From positions 21,216,403 through 21,280,402 of the forward strand of contig OY747702.1 in NCBI GenBank assembly GCA_963556495.2: a stretch of 64,000 nt of DNA, in the 5' to 3' direction. A program made the position numbers and the translations under genes. The DNA comes from Valencia hispanica. Lineage: Eukaryota; Chordata; Actinopteri; Cyprinodontiformes; Valenciidae. The notes below the pieces were generated by a model. It saw only the letters and a list, made by a program, of their open reading frames with translations, did not search any database and was not told the origin of the DNA. Of this stretch, positions 34,845-45,292 are shown piece after piece (position 1 is the stretch's first letter; each line of letters begins with the position of its first letter).

Positions 34845-35176
34845 TGTCAGGAAGTCATCAGCTCCAACTCAGACCAGCCGTGTCTGATGAGCTTCCTGAC
34901 AATTACTCCACTCTCCCCTCAGTTTAAAAGACCCTTCCACTCACCTTCACATCGCTCAGTCATCGGTAATCCAATGCCCAGAGCTCCTACTCGTCAGACC
35001 AGAAGTCTTCCTCCTACCAGTCGTTTACCAGTTATTTCCATCCAACCTAACCAGTCTCTTTCATCAGCTCAGCAGCCTGCTCCACCCTGCGCTCTTAATC
35101 CAGGGGGACTCCCATCCGCTTCTGGAGTGCCAAACTTCACCCGATCGCCTCTCCCTGTCCACCGGCGATCCTGACA
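34845..35176 (+). repeat. Complete 3' LTR, 332 bp
   Basis: It begins TGTCAGGAAG and ends ATCCTGACA, with a TTTAAAAG word at 34922 that may serve as a promoter element. It is followed by the AACAG target duplication. Confidence 0.95.
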
Positions 35177-35559
35177 AACAGGAAAAGATTAATTTTATAC
35201 ATAGAGCTCACAGAAATGATTTCAAAATAAAACAGGAACTCAGATCTACAAAGAATGACCAAAACTAAAGACCACAACTCAGAGCAGAAATTAAATACAA
35301 AAAGTACAGAACAAAAACAGTAAGGATTTAAAACTAAGGACTAAACTTAATAAGGAAAGTAAAATAGGGACAAATACCAAAATAAAGTTCCAGAAAATTA
35401 AACCAAGGTTCCAAACATTATGACTCCAACTATTACTATGACTATGAGAACAGCTGTATATACACTGAGATTGAATTACTTACAGGTGCACTCTATTTAA
35501 TAAATACATGACTTTTCAAAGGCAGTTGGATGCACTGAATTGTATTAGGTGTACATGTT

Positions 35560-36230
35560 GTTAACTTATTTGTATAGCAAATCCCTTTTCCTAAAGTTCC
35601 ACAGCATGTATTTGCAAGACAAGTTATTCTAGGACGGAACATGTCGGACCAATATCAGATGAGACCATATCTCAGAAAGTTACATTTTAAGACTGTTTTT
35701 GACGTTAGATAACCTTTTCTGCTTTTTAACACAATTCATCCATCTTTAACCAAGTTATATTCTCAAGGGTTAAAGCCAATTCTTAGGAGTTTTAGATAAA
35801 CAGTGATTTTATCTCATTCCTGAATTTGCAATGATTTTGCTTGGAGCATCCCTCCCTGTGAATAATGAATGATTCTCTGAAGAATGAGTTGTTAACAGAG
35901 AGTAAAGAAGCTGGTACTTAGATTAGTTGTAAATTTCACTTTAGGATTCATCTCTAATATTTCTGCCTTTGTTCAGTAGCTTAGACTCGTTATACTGTTT
36001 CAGCCAAATTATACAAAAGACAGTATTAAGAATAGTTAGTTATAATAACTATTTGAAGGTAGTAGAACATGCAGTCCTTATGCATATTTGCAGTGGGCTT
36101 TAGACTTAGATTCAAATCCTTCAAGGGTGCATTACAGACTCAGGAACATAAAATGTCAGTGATGAAGCTCTATTTCATTTCCTTCTCTAAGGCATGAGGG
36201 CCTTACTGGGAGATGTACAGGAACGCTTCA
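35560..36230. other. No recognisable feature
   Basis: AT-rich DNA to the right of the nested complex; no gene or clear repeat. Confidence 0.4.
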
Positions 36231-36234
36231 TTTA

Positions 36235-36700
36235 ATTAAATTCAAATTCAATTCAAAAATATTTTATTGATCCCAGAGTGAAATTAAGTGTTGGTATAGC
36301 TCATATAATTAATTCTTTAAGGAGTTGTTGTAGATGATGATGGCTTTGGGCAGGAAGGATTTCCTGTAGCGGTCTGTATTGCAGCGAAACTGAGGAAGCC
36401 TCTGACTGAAGACGCTCTGTTGTTGTATGACAGTCTCATGAAGAGGATGCTCAGGGTTGTCCATAAATTTTTTTGATTTTATGAAGAATCCTTCTTTGCA
36501 TTATCATCGCCAGATTTTCCACAGTTGTCCCAAGAACAGAACCAGCCTTCTTTATCAGGTTGTTTAGCCTATTTTAATCCCTGGCTCTGATGCTGCCACC
36601 CCAACAGATGACGGCCGAAGAGATTACACTCTCCACAACAGACTTGTGGATTAATTCCAAGCTCCCTTGTGTTTTCAGCAAAGCATTAGCACTGGTAAAT
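36235..36700 (-). pseudogene. Non-LTR retrotransposon 3' end, minus strand
   Basis: On the minus strand the sequence encodes a broken C-terminal reverse transcriptase region (a VVESVISSAVICWGGS stretch and LNNLIKKAGSVLG), then a 3' untranslated end with ATCAATAAAATATTTTTGAA and a TTGAATTTGAATT tail. Stops interrupt the frame. It matches the style of CR1/Rex1-type fish LINEs. It is truncated at its 5' side. Confidence 0.65.
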
Positions 36701-36779
36701 AAAAAAAGAAGATCCTGACTTGTTACATCTCTATTGCCAGATTATGGTGCTTGGCAATGGCATACCCAGACCTATGTCA

Positions 36780-37000
36780 TAGACAAACCACAGACCTCGA
36801 GGGCCGGTTTCCTGCAACCTTTAGATGAATTCCCTGGTCCAACACATCTGAATCAAATGGTTAAATTGCCTCCTCAACAGGCAGTTAGGTTCTATGGGGT
36901 CCTGTGGATGACCTAATTATTTGATTCGGTTGTGTTGAAACAGAGACATCTCAAATAGTTGCAGGACACCAGCCCTTGAGGACTGGAGTTTGACACTTGT
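36780..37000. mobile_element. Foldback MITE, copy 1 of 2
   Basis: The left arm (ACCTCGAGGGCCGGTTTCCT and GCAAC) is the inverse of the right arm (GTTGCAGGACACCAGCCCTT and GAGGACTGGAGT). A related copy with the same arms lies at 54543-54750. It has no coding capacity. Confidence 0.75.
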
Positions 37001-37139
37001 GTCCTATACCATGACCGATGATAAATGGTGATAAACGGGAAATTGTTCCAGGTCCAGGCAAAGCTGTCAGCTGGTCTGTCCTAGACTGGCACTCAACTTA
37101 TACTGTACTCTGCATTTCCACATGAAGGGGAAGGGGGGC

Positions 37140-37385
37140 TATATCGGGGTTGACTCTGTCTCATTGGGTAGAATAGTTGTCTTGCAATTGAAAGGTTATA
37201 GGTTTGAATCCATCTTCCTCATTTCACATGGGCAAGGCACTAACCCCAAGTTGTCTCCCGATCTGAGTATCTGTGTATGAATGGGTGCAGGCGTGAGTGC
37301 GAATGGGAGAATGTGGCTTCAGTGTAAAGTGCTATGAGTGGTCAGTATGACTAGGAAAGTGCTATATAAGTTCAGTCCATTCATG
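37140..37385 (+). mobile_element. tRNA-derived SINE with LINE-like tail
   Basis: The head has an A-box-like TCTCATTGGGTAG (about 37159) and B-box-like GGTTTGAATCC (37201-37211). The body has GGGCAAGGCACTAACCCC, and the tail GTAAAGTGCTATGAGTGGTC followed by AAAGTGCTATATAAGTTC resembles a LINE 3' end, which would let the SINE borrow LINE machinery. Confidence 0.75.
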
Positions 37386-37409
37386 ATTCGTATAGCCTCT
37401 GGCATGGCT

Positions 37410-37970
37410 GACACTATTAAAGGGATATTCCACAAATAAGGTCATGATTTGAATATGCAAGCAGAACCACATTAGCAGAAAAAAAACCAAAGGATGTACC
37501 TGAGGCTGCTAAACCAGACACCAGTCTTTACAACACTATGCCTCATGATTGAGTCCATGGAACATGACTAAAAGGATCATTCCAGAAGGCAGTTTAAGCA
37601 GAGTCCAATCTGCACCGGAAACACATTTAAAGGGAAATTCCACTCCTTAGTGAAATTTAGTCTGTTGCCATTTCCCCAGAGTTAGATAAATGTGAAAAGC
37701 ATTCTGTAACCAGCCCAGTTATTCTGCTAATCTGGCAGCAGTCTCTTTGCTTTAATTTAGCATAAACAATAGAAGTGAATTGCCATGGCTAGCATTCCGT
37801 GTGCAAACGTCTTAAAAATGGCTAATAACTGATCCCAATTATTCCTGGTGACCTCAATAATCATGCTGATTGCAAATGAAAATAATACGTAACACAAAGT
37901 AATTACAGGAGCAGTTTTAGACTTGGGACTACATTATGACAAAGCAAAGATGTAAGCCACCTCTGCAAGG
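37410..37970. mobile_element. MITE-like sequence(s) with TTAAAGGGAWATTCCAC words
   Basis: TTAAAGGGATATTCCAC at about 37418 and TTTAAAGGGAAATTCCACTC at about 37627 are in direct orientation. This word resembles the TTAA-flanked ends of short fish elements. No matching inverted end was found, so two truncated copies or one rearranged copy are possible. Confidence 0.35.
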
Positions 37971-37974
37971 CGGA

Positions 37975-38566
37975 ATGACATGATGCAAAATACACCTAAA
38001 AGTGATTTACTCTACAAAACTCACTGTTTATTGTCATTAGGGTGAAATGTTGCAACTATTATACAGTAAACCTGGATGTCAGCCAGATGTCATTGCCCAG
38101 CAACACTCAAGGAATTAGAGTGAATAAAGCATTACTTACAGCCATTGATGATGCACTTCATTCAGTATCTGTATAAAAATTGGATGGGACTGCCATGTAC
38201 ATCGGATGCAGTACCATTTTTTGGTAGAAAATTGCATTTTTTCCTTCGTAGTCCTCTGGTTGGAAATGCTCCTTGTGAACCAGATATTTATTAATTTTCT
38301 CCACAGGTGTTGTTGGAGGAATTCCCAGGGCAACAAGCCGTTGTTCTTGTTCGTTTCACATTAGATGGAATTCTGTGAAACATTGTGGTGCTGTATGTCT
38401 TCAGCTCGTTTTCGCAACCCTTTGTTACACAAGCAAGAACCATTTTTTTGCATTAGACTTATAAAGTACTCAAACTACGGCAGTAAAACAGCTCACGCAT
38501 TTGTGTTTACCGAAGTAGGTGTCTTTTGCTGGTGCTGTGTCATGTCCTTGTGCCTTGCAGCAGCGG
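37975..38566. other. No recognisable feature
   Basis: No gene or repeat boundary recognised. Confidence 0.4.
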
Positions 38567-38568
38567 CT

Positions 38569-38995
38569 TAATTCAATTCAATTCAATTCAGTTTATTTAT
38601 ATAGCTCCGATTCACAACAGATGTCATCTCAAGGCACTTTACAAGAGAACTCTTTTCAATACAATCATTAAAAAAACATTTAAATCAGTTTAAAGTTGTA
38701 GTTTGTTTTCTATTTAAGGAATCCCAACTGATCGCATTGAGTCATTGACTTGAGGTTGTGTCCCATTGATGCAGACTCCAACCACAGCAATCCCTCAGCA
38801 GTCCCTTATACTGAACAAGCACCTAGCAGCAGTGGTGAGGAAAAACTCCCCTTTAACATGAAGAAACCTCCAGCAGAACCTGGCTCAGTACGAGCGGCCA
38901 TCTGCCACCAGCAGGCTCATAGCTGTACTGTTGAGGTCCTTCATATGTGTAGTTGTAAACATTTTACGTTTTTTTGTGTGTCAGAGGCGGCATTA
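38569..38995 (-). mobile_element. L2-type LINE 3' end, minus strand, with AATTC repeats
   Basis: AATTC repeats at 38569-38589 are followed by TTTATTTATATAGCTCCGAT, a CACAACAGATGTCATCTCAA word and GGCACTTTACAAG, the reverse of the L2 terminus at 42240-42310. A GAAAAACTCCCCTTTAACAT word (about 38850) mirrors TTAAAGGGGAGTTTTTC at 42048. It is 5'-truncated to a 3' untranslated region. Confidence 0.8.
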
Positions 38996-39059
38996 AAATC
39001 CATATTTTTCTATTGAAATAGCTGAAAGGACTCCCTTCTGCTACATCACTTCCGGTCTG

Positions 39060-40110
39060 GCAGAGGTTAAATCTTCTCACAAAAATGACTCCAAAAGCTA
39101 AAATAATTAATGTATGAGTAAATTTTTATTTAGAAACAGTTCCTATTTCTCTAAACAGTGGTTTAGGGGGGCTCTAACTTGCAACCTGCACTTTAAGTCT
39201 TTTGGAGCTTCTAACAGATTTTCTTCCGGGATTGACCTGTATTCACCTCTCTTTATCTTTCCATCAACTCTAACCAGCGTCCTGTATAACCCCAATGTTG
39301 TTTTGTATATTTAAGATGATCTACAGTGTTAGTTTTTAACCACAGTTTTTGCATAATGGCAAAAAAGTTCAATTTTGGTTTAATTTGATCCAACTACAAC
39401 ATGTTTTCTGTATCCCCCACATGGCATGTGTGCAAAAATGAGATATTTTTTAGCTTACTTCAAACACCACTTTTTGTTTTTCTCCACTCTTCCATAAAGA
39501 CCAATTTGGGAAAGATCACAACTAATAGTTGTCCTGTTGACAGATTCTTCCACATGAGCCACAGCCTCTCAAGAGGTACAGTGAGGAATTTAGATGCTTC
39601 TCTGGTTAATATTTTCCTTGATTGGCCTGACAGTTTAGGTTGATGACCATGTTTTATTAGGTTTACATTTGTTCCTTACTCTTTTCAGATGCTGGATTGA
39701 AGTTGTTTTAGAGCTTGACCCTGGTTGAAACTTCCCTGATTTACAGTATCTGCTGTGTTCCTTAGTATTCATGATGCTTTTTGTTCTCTGATGTTCTTTA
39801 ACAAACCTCTGAGGTCTCCAAAGAACAGTGTTGCTTATGCTATTACTCACAGGTGGACTCTAATTACTATAGATTATTTATGATTTATTTTGGGGTATCA
39901 GACTAAAGAAGATTAATTCAAATTCAATTCAAATGCACTCCACATGTTCAATAAAAAAAATAAAAAATAAAATAAAATGGACAACTCATCAACAACTTCA
40001 GGGTAAAGTTATCTATCATTTGATCTATCAATTAAACGATAATAGAAAAAAAAAAAAACAATTGGTGTAAAATGACAAACTGGAAAGGTTTAAAGGGTGC
40101 AAATAACAGT
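39060..40110 (-). mobile_element. Tc1-like copy, minus strand
   Basis: Reverse-strand transposase words are spread in the right order: TTTCCATCAACTCTAACCAG (about 39259), TAGTTTTTAACCACAG, TCCCCCACATGGCATGTG, CCACTCTTCCATAAAGACCA, TAGTTGTCCTGTTGACAGAT, and CAAACCTCTGAGGTCTCC (about 39804). The right terminal area (to about 40105) includes AAAGGTTTAAAGGGTGCAAA. No intact frame. It is the least interrupted member of this family in the window and shows what the split copy at 29.7-35.6 kb once looked like. Confidence 0.75.
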
Positions 40111-40600
40111 ATGTTGTTGACTACTCCACTGCAGTGATGGAGAAAGGTTTCATAGCTGCAAATTACATCAAAAGGCAGGAAGAATTCAGGGTATTAGGGA
40201 TAATCCCCACTCACTTACACCTGGTGGATAGCTGAACACTACTCCCTGACATTGTGGATATACTTAAGAGAGACAGTTTCCCAAATTTCAACAAGTAACA
40301 GGGTGCTTTTCTGTTTTCTTGTTTGTTGCTTTTTCCTCTTCAGAAAGCCCAACATCACCTAGTGTGTATTTACATTATCTTGTGTCTCGGCTATGATTAG
40401 TATTTAAAGCCTCTGTTAACTATGGGTAAAAAAAATAAAAAATCATGAACCTAGTCTTGAGGTGTAATTTTTAGTTTTGCACTCCACATATTCACATACG
40501 TAAATATAATATTTTAGTAGCATGGTGCCACTTTAAATACAATGCAGATTTGATCCATCTTTGCTTTTGTGTCTCACTTAAATGTTTCAGATCATGACAC
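40111..40600. other. No recognisable feature
   Basis: Short AT-rich interval between a Tc1 remnant and the Harbinger-like element. Confidence 0.4.
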
Positions 40601-40603
40601 TAA

Positions 40604-42587
40604 AGCCCCTTTCAAACAGGACATGAAAAACTGTAATTTTCCAGATTTCGTCTGTTTTGCTTTTGTGTCTGAAAGCAATCTTCCGGACTTTCTCCGGATA
40701 CCCTTTACCGGTAATTTTACGGCTGAAGACCTAGTAACAGGAGTGGACTTTTCGCGGTATGGTGTTTGCATTCAGACTGTCAGGTAATGTTCCGCGAAAG
40801 CTGGCGGGGTGTGGGGCGTTGGGGAAAAGGGGAGGCGGGCAGGGAACGCTGTGAGCGCACACATTGATGACGTATAAATGTCACTATTTTCCTTTCAGCT
40901 TCTTCGTCAATGTCTCTTAAGCGTTTCCATGTGCACAAAATTGCACACATCACAAAGATGAGCACTGCGAGTAGACCAGAATACTAGGAAGTTGGAGAGA
41001 AAATGGCGCTTTACACATCTAGAGGATTCCTATTTAACCTGGAATAACAGTCTACTGCTGTATAAAAAGACCCTTCGACAAGCTAGAACAGCATATTTTT
41101 CATCATTAATAGAGGCGAATAAAAACAATCCTAGGTTTCTTTTTAGTACAGTTGCCAAACTTACACAGAGTCATAGACCCTCCCAAACATGAGTACTTCT
41201 TCCTAATTGGTAGAAGGCATGTCTGGAAGACATAAAAGCATGGATGACCCTAAACTTTTTGCTTTTAAATTCTGACAAGACAGAAGTTGCTGTCTTTGGA
41301 CCAGAAGTTCTTAAACAGAAACTGATTAGTCAATCACTTCATCTGGATGGCATTAAATTGTCCCCCAGTAATAACGTAAAGAACCTCGGCGTTATTTTTG
41401 ACCAAGACTTGACATTTAAATCCCATATTAAACAGGTTTCTAGGATTTTTGTTTCTTTCACCTCCGGAATATTGCTAAAATTAGAAACATCCTGTCCAGG
41501 AGTGATGCTGAGAAACTAGTCCATGCATTTGTTACCTCAAGGCTGGACTACTGTAATTCTTTACTATCAGGAAGTCCACAAAATGCCATTAAAAGCCTTC
41601 AGTTGATCCAAAATGCGGCAGCAAGAGTTCTGATGAATAGTAAAAAGAGAGATCACATTTCTCCTGTTTTAGCTTCCCTTCATTGGCTCCCTGTTAAATC
41701 CAGAATAGAATTTAAGATCCTTCTTCTTACATACAAAGCCCTTAATAATCAAGCTCCATCATACATCAGAGATCTAATTGTTCCATATGTTCCTAAAAGA
41801 GCACTTCGCTCTCAGACTGCAGGTTTACTTGTAGTTCCTAGGATCTCTAAAAGTAGAATGGGAGGCAGATCTTTTAGTTATCAGGCTCCTCTCCTGTGGA
41901 ACCAGCTCCCAGCTTTAGTCCGTGAGAAGTTCTCTTATATCGGATCTTCTGTTCCTTCTGTGTTCTGCTCTGTCTTCTCAAACCCCCAGACGGTCGTGGC
42001 AGATGGCCGCTCCTACTGAGCCTGGTTCTGTTGGAGGTTTCTTCCTGTTAAAGGGGAGTTTTTCCTCTCCACTGTCGCTACATGCTTGCTCAGTATGAGG
42101 GATTGCTGAAGGATTGCTGTGGTTGGAAATCTGCCCAACCTCACGCCAATGACTGACGCAATCTGCTGGGATTCCTTAAATAGGAAACTTTTTAACTGAT
42201 TGGAATGTTTGTATAATTGTATTGAAATGACTTCTTGTTAAGTGCCTTGAGATGACATCTGTTGTGAATTGGCGCTATATAAATAAACTGAATTGAAATT
42301 GAATTGAATCTGCTGTTTCGTTGACCATCTTTGCAATAATGCATTTGTTTGGGGAAATGACATGTACGCCCACCGCACTAAGTTTATGTAACATCCACAT
42401 ACAACCCCCCATTACCCCCCCCCACCCCACAGACATTCATCAGGATCCTCCGGTACATTTCTTGCTGTGTGAAAGCAGCCACAAGGCAATATTGCGGAAA
42501 AAAGTGGCGTGTTTGAAAACACAACTCCGGTTAAAGAACGGATGGAATTGTCCGCAAATATTCCAGAACTTCTGTCTGAAAACGGCT
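40604..42587. mobile_element. PIF/Harbinger-like element flanked by TAA
   Basis: Left end AGCCCCTTTCAAACAGGAC and the reverse of the right end, AGCCGTTTTCAGACAGAAG, are imperfect 19-bp inverted repeats. Both are flanked by TAA (40601-40603, 42588-42590), the 3-bp duplication typical of PIF/Harbinger. Subterminal DNA contains repeated CCGGA/CCGG and TCTGAAA words. Without the LINE inserted at about 40975-42315 the element would be about 650 bp and non-coding. Confidence 0.68.
40975..42315 (+). pseudogene. L2/Maui-like LINE, 3' portion
   Basis: The plus strand encodes the C-terminal part of an L2-type reverse transcriptase in several frames. An N-terminal piece is [20 protein letters not shown] (41001-41060). 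A piece with LLLNSDKTEVAVFGP and KNLGVIFDQDLTFKSHIKQV follows (41244-41519). The last reads QNAAARVLMNSKKRDHISP and ASLHWLPVKSRIEFKILLLT, then GGRSFSYQAPLLWNQLP (41603-42019). Between the first and second pieces the entire catalytic core, including FADD, is deleted near 41200. The 3' end has GGCGCTATATAAATAAACTG and AATTG repeats, the L2-style tail. Stops and frame changes make it dead. Confidence 0.85.
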
Positions 42588-42624
42588 TAATGTTAAAATG
42601 CGAGAAGGGAAAAACAGATTATCT

Positions 42625-42830
42625 TACCCCCTAAGTGAAAAGTAGTTATCCCTACTACCTCATTATGCCCCCTTTGGCAGGAACAACTGATAATAAGACA
42701 TTGTCAGTTATTTCTTTTGTTGTTGTGGTAAAGTTTTGGCATATTACTCTTTAAAGGTCGGAAAGGTGATTCTTTTCTGAAACACTTTTTGCAGTGTTGC
42801 TTGAAATGCTCTTCATATACCGACAGCGAC
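42625..42830 (-). mobile_element. Tc1-like C-terminal remnant, minus strand
   Basis: CCCCCTAAGTGAAAAGTAGT and then GCCCCCTTTGGCAGGAACAA match the terminus and last codons of the second Tc1-like lineage (compare 11330-11470 in reverse). Decays beyond recognition after about 42830. Confidence 0.5.
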
Positions 42831-43129
42831 CAATACGTTAGATGTTTCATCAGATAAACTAAGAATCATAATTGCCTCTGAAGTGGAAAATCTTGGAAAA
42901 ACTTTGTCTAATCGTCTTGAACGGGGTGGTCAGGACGATTGGCTCCTGAGCCATGAATCAAACTCCCCTCTCACAGCACTTCCCCCTGTTGCGTGTTCCC
43001 CTCTTTGAGCACGCATTGGGCGTTCTTGGCTTGGAGCAGTAAACAGGAAGGGAAGGTAAAGCTGCAATAGCTACATTGGAGGTCATACCAAATTGTTAGT
43101 TAGAAGAATCATTACTTTAGGAATTATGG

Positions 43130-45203
43130 CATAACAGGTACCGACAACAAGTCGAAAACGCAAAGCTGTTTTTGAAAAAGGTAAGGCAAAGAAAAAAGCA
43201 AAAAAAAAAACAAAAGCAGAGTGTGCATTGGTGCTGCTGCATTAAAGAGGGTGTCAACTTAAAGAAGAGAAAGAGCTTAAGTCTGATGCCTTGGTGGCTC
43301 TATTTCTCCTTGATAGGTAAGATAATGTATGTTTTTAACGTTGTTTGACATTACCCTTTACGTCGTGCATTATGTTATCATTTTAACAAGAATCTGAGTT
43401 GTTAAGACTAAAATGAATTGGACGAGCTGCTAGTTCTTTTGTAGTATATTTATGTTGGATTAGGTTTGCTAACTTGGCTAACAGTTAGGTATTTTACTTG
43501 CAAGCTCACGTTAGATGTACTGTAGTTGTGAAAACTTTGTTTTAGCCATGAGTTTTATGCTGCTACAATGAGGAACGATTTTTATTGTTTTTGTTAGCTA
43601 CGGAAAGAGGGACATAACCAAAGCGTCTACACCAGCAAAACAATGCTTCCTGAGGCCCCCTCCTCAACATCAATTTACGATTGTCTTGGAAATCCCCTGT
43701 GATCTGTAAGTCACGATACTGTATGTTGAATGCAGCATTATTTTTTTTTTTACAAATAACCTGTTACTGGAAAAATGTGTTGCTCAGAGAAGGCTGTGGT
43801 TACAGTATCACTTTGTCGGGCTTCATACATCTTTGACTGGTCAATTTGGCTTTTTAAACACTAGTTTGACCTTTAGTTGTTTTTTCTAACTCATATTGTT
43901 TAACCATCATCATAGATTGTATGATGAGAAGTAATATTACCAGGTTTATTAATATGAAGAAATTTTATTTCCAAATAAAAGAGGCCAGACCAAATAAAAT
44001 ACCCATAAGTCAGTAGATAAATTTAATAGTTATAGTTTTGGTATAGTCACACACACATATATATATATATATGGGTAAAGCAAGCTTCATGGTTTCTCTA
44101 AGTATATGCTCTATTTATTTTTATTTAGTGTTAAAATGTTAGTTTGGTTGCATTTAAAGATGTTGCACTTTTTAGGATATTGTTTTTGTTTCTCTTTTGA
44201 TTTTGTTATCTAAATTAATTATTACATCATTGGTAACGCTGCCCATTAGAAACTACCATTAGTAACATTGCTACAATGGCAGCTCTACAAACCAGAACCA
44301 GCTTTACAATTGCTGTGTATAATCATAACGTGCTAAAGTTTATAACATTTCACCTGTAGAAATTTGGAATGTTCTCATAAGTTTATGTCCAAGCTCTGGT
44401 GGTATTCAACATAGTCTTGCCATACATAGCTTTCAATCCATAACTGCATATTTACGTGATGTAAATCAATATTTTCTTACTGTTGTTTTACAGCTATAAG
44501 CAGAACAGTTTCATACTTGAAGAACATACTTAAAAGTAATTATGTCATTGATCTGTAAGTGCAACATTTTGAGCCATCAGAAACAGATTTAAACCGGCAA
44601 GCAGCCTCAAACGGCCCTCGCAGCAAAGCGCCGCTTCGACCTGTGTTGCGACCATGGGACCCACGCAACGCCCCCTCAACTCCACCTCAACGGTTCCACT
44701 GAACCTGCTGATCAAATCTGCATGACAAAGTGTTCAAAAGGCAAAAAATGGCAGCTTTGAACCAAAATGGCTGACTTCCTGTGGGGTATAGACTCTGGCT
44801 TCAAAAGACTTTAACAGTTCTTCATAAACTGTATATATAGTAATATTCACAATCCTAGTGGAATGCATTGCTTGAGGGGGATAGTTCTAATGATTCTAGG
44901 GGGCGCTGTGCTTGAATTAGGCCACACCCACCGGATATTTGCATACATTTGGGTTAGATGTTGTATGAATATCCAGGTTGTTAAATTTGGTGCAGATCCG
45001 ATGTATGTGGAAATTAAAGGCAAACTTATTTCCATGGTGTGAAGCCGTGCTTTCCCATGGCGCCGGAATCACACCCTCTTTCGAACAGCCTCAGTACTGG
45101 ATAACAAGTGACTCCAACTTGTTTTCAGTCCCTGACCACCGCCAGATGTTGATTTGGTAAAAGGTGGCAAATACTGATTTAAAGGTGGCAAATACTGATT
45201 TAA

Positions 45204-45292
<89 letters not shown>

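Larger units (their letters stand above)
30730..35176 (+). mobile_element. Ty3/Gypsy chromovirus-type LTR retrotransposon, defective
   Basis: The element is bounded by TGTCAGG... at 30730 and ...CCTGACA at 35176 and flanked by the identical 5-bp duplication AACAG (30725-30729, 35177-35181). Its order is 5' LTR (partial), gag, protease, reverse transcriptase, RNase H, integrase, chromodomain, polypurine tract (34832-34841) and 3' LTR, which is that of a Ty3/Gypsy chromovirus; fish Sushi-type elements share this order and the chromodomain. GC-rich coding DNA contrasts with the AT-rich surroundings. The frame moves at least four times and has several stops, and the 5' LTR/primer-binding site/gag start is deleted, so it cannot be autonomous. 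Confidence 0.95.
30589..35446. mobile_element. Unidentified insertion (about 400 bp) in the Tc1 copy, itself hosting the Gypsy element
   Basis: Between the two Tc1 pieces, and outside the Gypsy element, lie 136 bp (30589-30724) on the left and about 270 bp (35177-35446) on the right that belong to neither. They are continuous once the Gypsy element and one AACAG copy are removed. The left edge is TCATGTTTTTGTTTGTTAGG and the right edge region is TTCCAAACATTATGA. The body is A-rich. It could be a solo LTR in reverse, but the ends are not decisive. Confidence 0.5.
29695..35555 (-). mobile_element. Tc1-like copy, minus strand, hosting nested insertions
   Basis: The left piece (29695-30588) begins CTTTGCAAAAATATTCACAT and carries reverse-strand transposase words, such as TACCCATCAACCCTGACCAG followed by TTTCCTTGT, and AAAGCATCCCCAG. 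It stops at about 30588 after CTTCATGATGC and CTCTAACA. The right piece resumes at 35447 with GAACAGCTGTATATACACTG and ends at about 35555 after GGCAGTTGGATGCACTG. These two pieces adjoin each other in the related copy at 39.0-40.1 kb. The transposase frame is heavily mutated, consistent with an older age than the insertions inside it. Confidence 0.78.
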
